From: Limanda limanda
Lineage: Eukaryota; Chordata; Actinopteri; Pleuronectiformes; Pleuronectidae
Direction: 5' to 3'
Length of the DNA stretch: 64,000 nucleotides
NCBI RefSeq assembly: GCF_963576545.1
Contig: NC_083653.1
Span: 15,783,358-15,847,357 of the forward strand
This document shows, piece after piece, positions 10,491 to 22,843 of the stretch. Position 1 is the first letter of the stretch. Each line of letters starts with the position of its first letter. The notes below the pieces were generated by a model. It was not told where the DNA came from, did no database searches, and saw only the letters and a list, made by a program, of their open reading frames with translations. A program made the translations under genes and the position numbers.

Positions 10491-10779
10491 ATGCACGATC
10501 GTTCTGGTTACCAGCTGCACTACAAGAACAAAATCAGATCACTACAAGCCCATAGATACACAAACAAAAGGCAAGCCTGTACGCAATATCTTGCACATCA
10601 TGAGTGATTTGTCTGACCAGCTGATGAATACAACTCCATTACTAAATCAGATATTGCTTCTGCACCATATTGTATGGATCTTCAGCTGAACAAAACCTTC
10701 AAAAGAGATGGTCAGCTACTGGCAGCCAGGGTAAAATCTTAATAAGGAGAAGCAGCACAGCACTGGAACCAGTTTCCAT

Positions 10780-11111
10780 TGCATTTGTTTAAATGCCTGT
10801 AACTAAACTATTTTACAAAATCCAAAGCCAAATCATTATTTTGTTAAATTTTTTGGCAATTTCTCTCTATTTAACTTGTATTATTCAAGTCCTTCAACTT
10901 ATTTCTTTGTAAATTTGTATATAGATTTATCCTTTTTATTTATATCACCTCTCTCCATCTCTCTTGTTCTGCTCATCAAAATCTTTTCTATTTTGTTTAA
11001 AATTAGCTTCAAACCTTAATTTTGTCTCTGTGTTGTTTAATGTCCCTGTACAGCACATTGAATTTAAAGTGTATGAAATGTGCTTTATAAATAAAACTGC
11101 CCTGTCTTGCC
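10780..11111 (+). mobile_element. LINE-type 3' tail
   Basis: Ends with CAGCACATTGAATTTAAAGT, then GAAATGTGCTTTATAAATAA and AACTGCCCTGTCTTGCC. The order (GCACATTGAA, TGAAATGTGCTATAAATAAA, short CCTTG-like tail) is typical of fish non-LTR retrotransposon 3' ends. The upstream boundary is a guess, and no reverse transcriptase sequence was seen. Confidence 0.5.
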
Positions 11112-12721
11112 TCTGGTAAATGCGGATTTTCACATACTATAGTGATTTGCGGCTGATGTACAGATCCAACAAAAAATATATTGTATGTATATTTGATTTG
11201 ATTTGCGTTGAGTGAGACCCAATTGAGTGGTGTAACATTCTTTGTCTGTAAATTTACAGTATTTTTGTGCTGGCTAGTGGCTACACTTTATGCATTCAAA
11301 TATTCACTGTACTACAGTGGTGAACTAAGGGTCGTTCCCAGATGCCTCCAGTAGGGGGAGTTTAATGAGCTCCAGCTGCGTCACACGCTACAAGCAGAGA
11401 ACTGTTTGCGTCATTGTAGTAAATGAATCCCACTGTTTTCAGGTATGAATCCGTTTTATTAATCAATTAAATGAATTAAAGAGTTGTTAAGTGACACTTT
11501 TAGTCTATGATAGGGTTCGTGTTTTGTGAAGTAATCAGGTTTTACAGCTAACTTTAAAATGCTATCTGTGCTGACCACAGGGTAACTAGCTAATGGTAAA
11601 CTGAAGCTAAACTATTAGCTAGCTAGTAGTTGTTGTGTAGGTTGTGTGGTTTCTGGCTAGTTTTATTAGTGTGAGTCTATACATAATTACACAGTATGCA
11701 GATTTAGGTTGGCTAATATTTTGTGATACCGTTTTTACTTGTTGCATTAGTTTGTGTAGTATATGTTCATGTATGTACGCTTTAGCCTACTCTATCATAA
11801 CGTAAAAATAATTATGATTTATTTTCTAAAACATTGCAATCCAGCTTTACTAATATTTTGTGATACTATTTAAGTTATTGAATATGTTAAATATATTGGG
11901 AGTTCAAATGTAAATTTCTGTGTTCATTGATCAATATTAGCATATTTGATGGCTGCTTATTTGTTTATTTTCAAAGGTTTTTGTTGTTGCATTATTTTGT
12001 TTAATATATTGGAAATATATATGGAATTTATTTATTATAATGTCGATTTCAGTATTTATTGAGCAATATTAGCCTGTTTAACTGCTACTTATTTATTTTG
12101 GACAGCAGTCATATCATATTAGCATAACGTTGTGAGATTTACATGATTTACCTTGGCCTCTCTACCGCTGCTTGGATTGAAAAACAAGTACCAGTTCTCT
12201 AAACCCTCTATAACCTAAAGTTCTCCTTTTATTCGTGTGCGGTCTGAATTTTGCTCTACTGCTCTGCATGAAATACATCTACATTAAAATTCATGAGGAC
12301 CACATGTGCAAGTAATTCTTTTTTTCTGAAAGGAAAGAAAATCTGTAAATTTCCTTCACAGCTTGAAGTGCAGTGTAATATATGGTTGAAGGATACAGGC
12401 TTTTTAATGTAGTCGCCGGCTGTGCATATAGGTGTACTTCAAGCATTTGAAAATAGGAAATTAACTGGCCAGGGGGTCAATCGCAATCTTTAGTTGATTT
12501 TCTTTTACCTTTCACTCCAGATCACAAAGCCGGTAGTGGACCGATGCTTTCGCTATGGCGCCGGGTCATTTAATGTGATTTAGCTCGTGACAAAACTGAG
12601 GGAAGTGGAACGACATTGATTGGAGTGTAAACGTGAAGAGTCATGAGCCGTTCAAGGAAAACAAAGAGACACCAGTAGCAGAGGAACTGAGGTGATGGAT
12701 CGTCATTTTGAGGTCAATAAA

Positions 12722-12722
<1 letters not shown>

Positions 12723-12767
<45 letters not shown>

Positions 12768-12775
12768 ACACACAC
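12723..12775. repeat. (CA)n microsatellite
   Basis: Twenty uninterrupted CA units (12723-12762), one T interruption at 12763, then six more AC units. The His-Thr ORF across it is an artefact. Confidence 0.98.
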
Positions 12776-13730
12776 GATCATGATAACATCCATGTTTCCC
12801 CTTCCCCTAAGTGTGTGTCGACTGAGCCACTCAAAAAGTTCAACAGTTCAAACCATTCATGCACATTCTGCTAAGTTGTCCATCTGAAGGCTGCATAAGC
12901 AAGAGCAGTATTCAAATCTAATCGCAAGTGTCTTTCTGAGGACAGACTTTCTCTCAGTTTCATCTTGTTGATCATCCCTAACCATCGAATGTATTTGTCT
13001 TACTGACTAACCACTTCACTTCCACAGAATGATCAGACGTTTAAACTGCATAGTATCCCTCTTCTTCATTTTTTTTTTAAGCGCACTTAAGCCACCATAT
13101 CCAGGATTCTTGAAACAGGCTCATGCAGGTCTCAGAAGCAAGGATATAATCACAGAAATTAGGATGTGTTCAAAAATAGAACAGGGAGGCTTCGAAACCC
13201 AGATAATATCCAGGATACTTGTGTGCAGGCACGTGCACAGATAGACCCCTACTGGTGCTCAAGCACCAGCCCTTTTGCCCTGGATGAGAAAAGTGCCCTT
13301 CTGCTGGAGCCCAATTTTTCATTCATTAATTTCTCTCATCAATTCCCCCCAAATGTGTTTTGATGTCTGACGGGGCATTTATTTGAGTTCTTGTGAGAAT
13401 TTCGCCCGGACATGCTCAGCGGCGGTCCCAAGCCCCCGCTGGCCCCTCCCTCCTCCTCCTCATGCAGCTGAGGGCCAAACGTCTGCAGCCACCTCTCCTC
13501 TGACCCGCAGCATCAGACAAACAGGTAATGACGCTGTGTGTGCAATCCCCTGACGTTGTTTGGTGATAAATTAACCACAACATTAGCGCCGCTGAAAACA
13601 TTACGTCGCAACTGGTCCGACGTTTCATTAAAAATAAAAAAAATAAAAACTCAAGAAATCCGTGATTTCAAAGCCTTGTCCAGCTGTTTACTGACGTTTG
13701 TTATGTTTAATGAAGGGAGAGAGATACAAG

Positions 13731-13799
13731 CAGACAGACAGACAGGCAGGCAGACAGGCAGAAAGGCAGGCAGACAGACAGACAGGCAGGCAGGCAGAG
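13731..13799. repeat. CAGA/CAGG tetranucleotide microsatellite
   Basis: Imperfect run of CAGA and CAGG units with one GAAAGG interruption, inside the 13226-14316 transposon. Confidence 0.95.
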
Positions 13800-14089
13800 A
13801 ATTAAAGGCAGTTTTAATGTTCTACAAATTAGACAAGTTCACTAGTTTGTTTCATTTAAAATCGTAATTATTGAAATGAAAGGTAGGTCTTAAGTTGAGC
13901 TACATGACAGTCTGTTGAGGTATATTGTGGTATATTATTAGTGTAATGCTGCTTATACTTTCACTCTGTCAGAAAACAGTAAACAAAAATGTGTGTGTAC
14001 TGTGTTGTCAGCTTTATAGAGATTATGTTAGTCACTCTTAATTATTATGCACAACATTGATTTATTTCATTTACAAAATTTGCATCATA

Positions 14090-14212
14090 ATGCCAAGAAA
14101 AGAGAGATTCTAAAAGCAGAAGGACAGGGAACTGCAACAAGCAGCTCAGGGTAGCAGCTCTCTTTTATATTGGATCAGGCCATCAACTAGTAAAACAAAT
14201 GAGGGAGAATCA
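14090..14212 (+). pseudogene. Remnant of a hAT transposase first coding exon
   Basis: Starts ATG CCA AGA AAA and reads M-P-R-K-E-R-F, then a TAA stop, then K-Q-K-D-R-E-L-Q-Q-A-A-Q-G-S-S-S-L-L-Y-W. It runs into a good donor GTAAGT at 14213. A lysine/arginine-rich start, a helical charged stretch and an S-L-x-x-W motif before a first intron are typical of the N-terminus of fish hAT transposases related to ZMYM1/TTF-type proteins. The in-frame stop shows it is dead. Assignment rests on this short pattern only. Confidence 0.5.
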
Positions 14213-14420
14213 GTAAGTTTTTTTTAATTTATTATTATTGTAAATAATTTTGGCAATGGTTGCCCTTTTTTTTTGGTTTGAGCACCTGCCCCCCAAAATG
14301 TCTGTGCACGTGCCTGCTTGTGTGTGTATATCCACCTACTGTATTTCCGCACATACATCTTCAGGCAGCTCAAAGTCACTATTTCATTTCAAACATCGTT
14401 ACCTTGAGACAAACATAATG

Positions 14421-14674
14421 GCTTGGTAGGAGGTAGAGTGGGTCGGTGATTCGATCTCAGTCACCCCCATTATGGGTCCTGAAGTGTCCTTGGGCAAGAC
14501 ACTGAATGCAAAACTGTCCCTGTCGTCTGTAACACTACTGTGTGATTAGAAAGAGTGCTGCACATCGATGCCCTGTGGGAATGTGTGTGTGAATAGATGA
14601 ATGGCAAAACTGTACTAAGAAAAGCATTGAGTGGACATTGAGACTAGAAAAACACTATAAATACAGAGCATTTA
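14421..14674 (+). mobile_element. tRNA-derived SINE-like copy
   Basis: An A-box-like GGTAGAGTGGGT (14432-14443) is followed closely by a B-box-like GGTGATTCGATCT. Then come CCTGAAGTGTCCTTGGGCAA, GACACTGAA, GTGTGTGAATAGATGAATGG and AGACTAGAAAAACACTATAA ATACAGAGCATTTA. This motif order matches a widespread teleost SINE tail. The two promoter boxes are closer than normal, so the head is probably deleted. Confidence 0.7.
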
Positions 14675-15068
14675 GAAAATCTTTAAAGTATGTCACTGTT
14701 TGAAGTGATGATTCAATGATTTAATGTGTTTGTTGTAGAGACTGTGTCATCTAAAAGAAACATACCATAGCCAAACCATTAAACTGAGTTTCTTTTCAGT
14801 TTTAATGTTATAGAAACAAAATATCACGCAAATACAAATATATTACATTCATAGCAGCTCATACGATCACAACAGGCAAATTGTGAACTGATATCATACC
14901 TCAAGATTTTATATTCTGACATCCTGTGACAAGCGCAAGCAAACCAACACTCTCTAGAGGCTTATTTAAGTAAATATTTCTCATTAGTCGCTATCAGGTC
15001 CATGCCTGTGTCACTTCCCGCTACAGTCAACACACATTTACATTAAATTAAATAAGCACTGTACTTAC

Positions 15069-15141
15069 CAATTATGACCAGATACATCCCCGCCCAGAAA
15101 TCAACAGTAGGTGACAGTTTGGACGTGTATCTATCCTCCAT
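15069..15141 (-). CDS. Neuropsin-like opsin, coding exon 1 (N-terminus, start of TM1)
   Basis: First coding exon of a minus-strand retinal-binding GPCR. It encodes 24 residues from MEDRYTSKLSPT to the MYLVII at the start of TM1, plus the first base of codon 25. The ATG (15141-15139) is the first Met after an in-frame TAA about 13 codons upstream, which fixes the start. The exon ends at a strong donor (GTAAGTAC, 15068-15061) in phase 1. It joins the acceptor at 5440 to give ...MYLVII-A-VLSIVGN, matching the F-Y-L-T-I-I-G-x-L-S-T-x-G-N stretch of vertebrate Opn5. The S-K-L-S run before TM1 is also Opn5-like. Being short and 9.6 kb from exon 2, it would be missed by ORF length alone. The splice assignment is inferred from consensus sites, phase and family alignment. 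Confidence 0.85.
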
Positions 15142-15400
15142 GCTAGACCAGTCAGTGGTAAAGTAAAAACCCACGGATACAAATTAAAACCTAGTCTGTA
15201 TCCAACCGCATGAAAATTCTAGAAGCCTGAGTGTGCTGCTTCCTGCCTCTTCATATTCCGTCTGACACCTAAAACACATGCACCAACTCCTGAAGCCCTT
15301 CAATCCTGCTATATACCAACTGCAAACCCCCCCTCCACACACAGACACGCTGCTAATGCAGATTATAATTACTAACAACAATCACTTCACTGTATGTTTC
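15142..15400 (-). promoter_or_regulatory. Putative promoter and 5' UTR of the opsin gene
   Basis: On the minus strand, a TATATA run lies at 15310-15315, about 170 bp upstream of the ATG, which would place transcription start near 15280 and give a 5' UTR of roughly 140 bp. Further upstream (15351-15372) is an AT-rich block with TAATCT and CATTAG words of the OTX/CRX type common in photoreceptor promoters. Both motifs are short, so this is inference from position. An additional upstream non-coding exon cannot be excluded. Confidence 0.3.
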
Positions 15401-18400
15401 GCTCATCCATGAAAAAATACTCCACATGCACACACACACTCAAAATTTGTAATTACACGACATGACCTTGGCTCTAGCAAAGTATGGAAAAAGCAAATAA
15501 TTAAAAACATAAATTTGCTTTAAACCTTTATGTTAATTAATATGTAAAACTGCAAGTTACTGAAATAAATGATCAACTCTGCTCATAACACCATTTTGTA
15601 GCTTGAATGAAAAGGAAGATGTAGGCTTCATGTTGTATGGTGTTTTAGATTGAAGATTGAATAAAAGGAGAAAAATAATGGGATTGATATCTTAGTCGGG
15701 AGGATTTATTGGGCTAATCAGGTCACTGTGTCTGCCAATGATTATAATGTTTACATTACATACCTACATACATAAAAAACGACCTGTGTTGTACAGGTCA
15801 ATTTTTATTGGCAAGAAGAAGAAGAGTGAAACAAGCATGGTCTATGATGGAGTGAGCTGCGTTTTAAGGTAATCCCTGACCTAGAATTTTGACAGTTTTT
15901 CTGAATTGCTTAAATGCCTTTCTTGAGACTTCCGCTGCTTTTCTCAAAACAATAAACACAAAATCCAAATTTCAAGCCACACACACAAAACCTTTGACTA
16001 GTCTTGCAAAAATCAAACAATTGATTCAAAACATGTTGTTTTCACCCAAAACCAAACACTGCTGCCAGGTAACACACAGCATCCATTCACGTGAAGGGGG
16101 CTTCAGTGAGACACTTTCCACCGCCATGCTGATATAAATTCAAATATTATTTGACCACAGTGAAAGCTCACTTTCACTCGCATAGAAATAACGAAGTGCA
16201 ATTTGTAAGTTGAGAATCAGAATTATTTCATTTTCTTTAACATTGCGAGATAAGGCGTTCTTCAGAGAATGTCTTGTGGATCTTGATGAAAAAAATTCAG
16301 GCGTGTTTAGGAAAATTTTAATCTGTGGTTGTATGAAATTTGTTGCAGCTTAATTCAATTAAAGTGGACTTTTGGGTCTAAGCAGAGGTGTACACTTTCT
16401 AGTACTGCCTTGCTTACTCCAAGGACTGAACCATTGACCCCGCCTAATGTAGCCTGCAGCGTGTCTGTACCTTGCACCTTCTACACATTTTTGCACCTCT
16501 TTATGTGTGAAGAGGCCAGGGAAAATGTCAGATCAGGGTGCAGCTGCTATTATCAAATACCATCAACATATTGTCCTATGTGTTCATCTGTCGCCTTTCA
16601 ACTTGAAGGTGTCATGCAGGTCTGTGCCATTAGTAGAAGAGTGACGAGCGAGAAAATGTCTTTCTCCGTTTGTTTCAGTAAGCTGTATGAAACATACTGT
16701 GTTCAAGGCTCCTTTTCCAAGAACTCCGGAAGCTTCTGTGCAGTGTAAATTTCAAGTAGAGCTCATAATGCTCATTCTGTCATTGTGTTAAAAGCAGTTA
16801 TATAGCATGACATATAATACCAGGCTTTGCTAATGGAGGGAGAAAGGAGGGAATGTTGCATGTTTCAGTTTTCTTTCATCTCCTGAATATGACATGCTAT
16901 ACAAATTGGTAAAACAGCATTATTGATTGCAGTTATATGGGGCTGATGATTTTTGAAGATCCCTTTTAAAGCAGCTTAAGTTTGGCATACACTGTGGGAC
17001 ATTAGAAAATGTTGTTCAAGGGATAGTTCACATCAGCCTCAGATGTACTATGTGTTTAGTGCTAATCAGCAAATGGTTGCATGCTAACATGCTTCACTCA
17101 AATGTCAGTATAATCGTAACTAGGCACCACTGAGCCTACAGAATAGCTAATTAAAATGTTCTCAATGAATGAAACCGACAGTGAGGATGATGATGACGGC
17201 AGCATGTTTTCATGTCAGGTGTAATTATAGCTATTATTGACCAGTATTCAAAAGCTCATAGATGAGTCGGGAAAGAAATTCTCTCTCTCTCTCTCCTGCC
17301 AAATAACTCCATTTAATTTGAGGTCCCTGCTCTCAGCATGATAAATGGCCTTCAATAAATATCCTTATGCACTGCAACTATTAATATAATCATGCAGAGA
17401 GGTATCAGCATCATGTCAGTAGTGTATTAAATTATGTAAATTTTTCATGGCGAAATGAATGTCCTGGTTTATAAGAAGACACACTCAGCCATAAGGAGAT
17501 TGAATCTCTCAGGAGAATAACAGAGGGTTCTTTGCTGATATTCATACTGCTATCAGGTCCATAGGGGTTTGAATGCAAAGCGATATTTTAATCCCTTTGA
17601 CAGTGAAGACAGCTGGAGGAAATCAAACAGCCTTCCATCTTTATTCAGTTGTTTAAACAGATGCTTTTCCTCCAACATATTTTTGCATAAAATGAATGTT
17701 TGCATGTTGTGCACTGCAGTCCAGGCTACCATCATTTTGGATTTTGAAAAATCTTTTTCTGATTCTGCCACCATCAGAGATTGCTGCCTGAAATGTATTC
17801 TCCTGCAACAGAATTTGTCGATATCCTGCTGTTAAATGTCAGCCAGAGCTCTTCAACTATCCACCTCATAGTCTCATTTGACAGTGGCACAGCTTTCCCA
17901 CAATTAAAAGGTTGCTGAAGTGCTTGTGCAATTAAGTGTGTCTCTTACTGTTTTGTAATAAGACATCACTTCAACTTACAATAGGAAACTTCGGACGCTA
18001 GGGGTCTCTCAATAACAACATTAACGAAGATTTAGTTTGATGACATTGTGAAGCAGAGTGGGATCATGGGAGTTGTCTTCACCACCATTGCGAATGAAAA
18101 TCGACCTGATTCTGGCTTAAATCATGTTAACAGATAAGGTAATTTATTAAATTTGTATTTATCTGATGCAGCAAATGGCAACAAACAAATCTAAATATAA
18201 CAAAAATGATTTTATTTGTAATTAGCACCTTCTCTAAACAACCGTTACAAAAAGGACATTAATAAACAAGAATAGAACATCATAGACAAGACACAAATTA
18301 GTACGATGTCATTTAAAATGAATACATCAAATGATATAATGATTTCTCTGGGTTGGAACATAATGGAAGTATTGTAGATAATCCAAGAACACAAGTGAAC

Positions 18401-21400
18401 AACATTTTGGTCCCCTGTCACCGTCTATTGGTACAAAGCTGGTGTAGGCCGAAGTGGTTGTTTATTAGACATATCTGTCTATAGATATGCACTTTAAAAA
18501 CAGCACATCTTGTGATTCTAGAAAATAATTGGAGAACCACTGATTAAGAAAAACTTAGCAGTATTGATTAACCTCAGATTTTACAGATCATTGCCAAAGG
18601 TTAATGCTGTCATGGGGAGTATCGATGATCAATATCGGTTCAGTTTTACCACCAAAACCACGGCAAAAAAACGTTGTATGTTAATCATAGCATCAGCTCA
18701 CACCTGAAATAATATGTAGTTGTATCATAGTGCACATTGTCTGTTTATTGCTCCTATGTTGAAAGTAATGGAAAAGGTACAATAATTAATCTTTTTGATT
18801 TTAATTTGACATCCATTTGCCTTTTTTATTTAATTTCATAGTTATGGGAGTTGATTATAATACAAGTTGTCATGTGGCGTAAAAAGGAAAAGAAAAATGA
18901 TGGGTTGTTTGACGAGGCATGAAACAGGCTATAAGCAAAAGTCAGTCCTGTCAGTCTATACTAGAGAGGTGTATGAAAAATGGTAAAACGGACTGGGATC
19001 AATAACAGGAATGACAGGTGTGAAAAGGGAGCAGTGATCAGAGCATGTATATACAGCTGCACATTCATCAGTCCATCAGCCAATTCATCAATAATTCATA
19101 TGTATTAACCTGAATAAAAAGGTGAATCAAGAATTGATTTTAATTGAGATTGAAAGTCAGAGCGACAGAAGTCAGTCTTGGTATATTTAAACACAGCTAA
19201 TTTACAGTTAGAAGTTGTATCAAGATTTCCTGCTGTGAGGCTTCCATCGAGTACATCTAACTTTATTGAAGAGGGAAGGAGTGCATCAGGTTTATAAGAA
19301 GCAGTGGCTTATCATTATTTGAATGGATCAGTCATCAGTCATCAGTATTGGGTCAATTAGCACTTGCTCATCTTGTACGATGGATTAAGAACTATTGTTC
19401 TCTGAACCGATCTGAAACTAAATCAATTATCTAAATACCAATTTACTCATGTTAATTATTTACCTGAGGGTCAAAGCTATGCAATATACATCATGGTTAT
19501 GCTGTAAATCATGTGGGAAATAAACCATAATTGATTCTATTTAGTTCAAGTACTGCAGTGCCTATATTTTTTCCCTATCAGAATCCCTTGAGGTGGGAAT
19601 GAGTGTGTTGAAGGACCATAGTTGTCCTGAGCTGCATCAGATCCAGCCATGGCTTTAGCCTCAGTTATGCCCAAATGTCTCAGGCAACGCATGTGCAAAA
19701 GAGGATGGGTGCAGTCTCTGAGTGGAGACGGAATGTTAGCTTGATATTAGGAAACATTTTGAAGTTGTAAAGCTATGTAATTGTAAATGTTACAAATCAA
19801 GAGCAATACACTGCCATCCCGACCAATCATATACTTCAGCCAGGTGCCTGTGTGGGTGCAGCTGTAACCTTCTCCCTCAGGCGTAAATAGTCCCCTAGAC
19901 CACGGTCTGGACCTAATTTATTTTGACCAAAAGAGGTGCTCTCGTAGCAGATCAAACTGAACCATTGTTTGGTTTGTTGTGTGACACCATTTTTGTTATA
20001 GTTTAGACTTTCTGATTAATTGCAAAAAGTTGGGGCAGAAAAAATATTAGAAAGAAAAGAATGGGAAAAGAACTTTAATTAAATATTCAGATTTTCAAAA
20101 CGTACGAAAATACAATAGCCCTAATCAACAACCCCTTGATGTCTAATCATGCACGTCCTACCGAGTATTCAATGTCAAGTACAGGTAGATGTGTTTAGTG
20201 CACTCTTTAAATCACAACATGACACTAAAACTAACCAGATCAAATTTAAACAATGTAACAAACACTTGAAGCTTGTTTTGGACCATAGTCCAGAATTTCA
20301 GGTGTGAAACCCTTCTTTGAGAATGTGTTTCGTATGGAGGTGCCAAAGGTAAAGATACTGAATCTGATAAGTATTTCATGACTGACGTCTCAAACTGTAT
20401 CAGCATTTGCCTTGCAGGTCTAAGATGGTTTGAAACACTAGGTGGCATTATGAGCCATGTTCAAGCCATAAAATGGAGATTTAAAAAAAAAAAACAAGTT
20501 TAAGAAATATGATATGAACAACACCATTAATGATTTTTGTCACAGTCAAGTTATATCTGTTTGTTTACAGCTCAAAAACACATTTAGGTGTGCAATATCT
20601 CTTTAATGTTTACTCAGACTCTAATATACCTCAGCCTCACGGTGCCAGTGCTGATGAAGTTTGGTTCCAGGTAATCTGAAAAGACTTAAACCTGGTCCCT
20701 TCAGCCTGGGAGTAAACACTTTTTTGGCAATCAATGAACCGTATACTCATGGCACCAACATGGACAAGCTACAGGCAATATTGAGTAAGAACTGTCATAG
20801 GGAATTAAACTGACATGGCAGACGAGAATTCATCATTCATGATGACACCGTTTTTCCTCTTTTCGCAGGCTCAACAGCGTTGGCTTCTCAAGTGGCTCTT
20901 AGACCAACACATGAGGTGAGAATCTAAGTACATGTGTTTATTTTAGATAAACTGCTAAATGCTAAATTCCAACTTAGTTCCCTTGTTGATGAGGTCATCT
21001 TCTATGGACAAGAGACCCTAGTGTGTCCAAGTGCCGTTGATGATATGTTATCTCATGTATTTATCTGTTTCTTCAATAATATCTGCCCCAACTCAAAAGG
21101 AGAAAAAGTGTCATCTCAGTCTTAACAGGTAATAAGAATAGAAGCAATAAGGACAGGTATAGCAGCAATACCTCTCCTAACAAGCAATCCTTGTGAATTA
21201 TACATTTAAGACATTTATCACAAAGCCTAGTTATGTTCGATGACGCCCAATCGTCCCTGCTAAATATTTCTCGAGCAGCAGAGAACATGGATTTGAATGA
21301 AACCACATTTCAATAATGCAGCTTCTTCAGGAGGTTTGGGTATAATGCATTCTCCGCTCTCTGCTGCGTGTGGAAAGTGGAAGTCATTATAAGAATACGA

Positions 21401-22800
21401 AATCAAAAGAGTTGTAATGGAGGGTCATTCATTATTCAGTGACCTGTCATCTCAAACAGAAACAGTGAGGCGGGGATAGCTGTAGTCTGGGTGTCTCAGT
21501 GATAAATAGCACAAGGCTGCTGCTTATATGGATGTCTATAAATTCTAGTGTTAGGTGACATGATTAGCTTTTTGAGATATTACAAAAAACAAGCTCCTGT
21601 TTTGTAGGAGCTACGTTTTTTTTGTTGAACTTTCGAGTAATACAAAGAGGCTGAAGTCCAAATCAGGTGTGCAACATTCAGCAACTGCAAGCGTTTGACT
21701 TTCTTCTCACTTTTCATACATTTGAGCTAAAAGATTTCTGAAAGATTTAATTTTCATCAAATCTTCAGACCTAAACTTACATACTTACGTGAGAAATACA
21801 AATGAGAAGCCAGATCTACTGCACTTTTGTCTTCAAAATTATTTCTCGGTTGAAATAGTATCGGTCTCATTTCCTGTCGATTGTTTCTACCCAAAGCTTC
21901 ACTACAGACCATGGAGGGAAACGATGAATTAATAAACCTTTAAAACATGTCAGGGTATCACCACTAGAGAGCAGGATTGCTCATTTTATTTAGTGTGTTC
22001 ACTCATCCTACTTGATCATGTACAAGTTTCCACCATGATATTGCTGAATTATTCAAGTTATACACTCTAAGAGATTGAACATTGGCCTAACTATCATCTG
22101 CTCCTTTATTCAGATGGATCAGTCTGACATAAAGATAAATGTTGGGGAAATTACATACAGAGCTGTTGAATCTTTAAACAGGGAAGATGATTCTAGCTGT
22201 GGACAGTTACCCTTATCAGAGCATATACCTTTATCATTGTATGTAAATATATTAATATTACATGATAAATAAAAAAAGTGTATAATTACTGATATTCTTA
22301 TCACCATGGTTTGGTCGGTATGAAGTTAATACCGAAATCTATTAGGTGCGCCGCAACAATCCTTTTTCCAATACTATGGAGGCACTGTAAATAATCTGTT
22401 GAAATTTATTGGTGTCAGCATTCTGTGACCACTAATGCAGGTAAAGTTTCAATATATACTTTTCACATAAATAATCACACTCATTCTCTTTTAAAGGCTC
22501 AGTAGAGGCCTGATAAATCCAGTTTCCATGTGAGAGAGTAAAAACAACCTTGACAGCAGCAATGTTTTAACAGGGCAAGTGAATTCTGGCACCACCGAAA
22601 GCACTTTTCTGTATTTCTTTCTCAGAGCGATACATGGAGCTCAGCTTAATCAGGGCTGCTGCGCACAAAGGGGGTATTTGTTTAATCATTTTGGCCCTGA
22701 CAGCCATATGCACGCACAACTTGAACCCACAGACGCTGCTTGTGTGGTGTCATTGTACTGTAAGTGTGCGTATGTGAATGTGTCTCTTCTGTCGATACAG
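15401..22800. other. Gene-poor upstream flank of the opsin gene
   Basis: AT-rich sequence with scattered ORFs of 60-140 codons lacking any recognisable domain, codon bias or conserved motif. A CT run lies at 17280-17295. A possible 47-bp exon is noted separately at 20869-20915. Otherwise I see nothing coding. Confidence 0.5.
20869..20915 (+). other. Candidate 47-bp internal exon with strong splice signals
   Basis: A pyrimidine-rich acceptor (TTTTTCCTCTTTTCGCAG, ending 20868) precedes 47 bases that end in ATGAG before the donor GTGAGA at 20916. Two of three frames are open. One reads A-Q-Q-R-W-L-L-K-W-L-L-D-Q-H-M and the other S-T-A-L-A-S-Q-V-A-L-R-P-T-H-E. I recognise neither. It may belong to an unknown transcript or be a chance pairing of splice sites. 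Confidence 0.2.
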
Positions 22801-22801
22801 T

Positions 22802-22843
22802 TGTGTGTGTGTGTGTGTGTTTGTGTGTGTGTGTTTGTGTGTG
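22802..22843. repeat. (TG)n microsatellite
   Basis: TG run interrupted by TT at two points. Confidence 0.95.

Larger units (their letters stand above)
13226..14316 (+). mobile_element. hAT-type transposon, internally deleted (1,091 bp)
   Basis: Flanked by a perfect 8-bp duplication CTTGTGTG (13218-13225 and 14317-14324). The terminal inverted repeat is CAGGCACGTGCACAGA on the left, and the right end reads ...TCTGTGCACGTGCCTG. Just inside both ends are related GGTGCTCAAGCACC-like and GGTTTGAGCACCTGCC words. It retains a remnant of a transposase N-terminal exon (14090-14212) and an expandable CAGA/CAGG run (13731-13799). The rest of a transposase is absent, so it is non-autonomous. It lies in opsin intron 1, less than 1 kb from exon 1. 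Confidence 0.9.
5440..15068. other. Opsin intron 1 (9.6 kb), mobile-element rich
   Basis: The intron runs from the donor at 15068 to the acceptor at 5440 on the minus strand. It contains a MITE (6062-6487), a decayed long-inverted-repeat element (8205-10490) with a hairpin, a LINE tail (ending 11111), a (CA)n run, a hAT element (13226-14316) and a SINE-like copy (14421-14674). I see no features in 5460-6060, 6490-8200 or 11120-12720 beyond AT-rich sequence and weak short ORFs. Confidence 0.75.

Noticed and set aside
10384..10689. 101-codon plus-strand ORF with a close twin at 8115-8324 on the minus strand
   Set aside because: The similarity comes from the inverted repeat arms of a transposon, and the protein has no domain features.
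12692..12874. ORF with a His-Thr tract
   Set aside because: Translation of the (CA)n microsatellite.
14432..14457. Possible tRNA gene from A-box and B-box-like words
   Set aside because: The boxes are too close and no cloverleaf forms; the downstream sequence is a SINE tail.
16329..16748. 139-codon plus-strand ORF
   Set aside because: No domain, no splice context, composition like surrounding non-coding DNA.
17018..17050. GGGATAGTTCACATCAGCC as a possible second copy of the MITE terminus at 3098
   Set aside because: Only about 13 bases match and no partner end was found within 500 bp.
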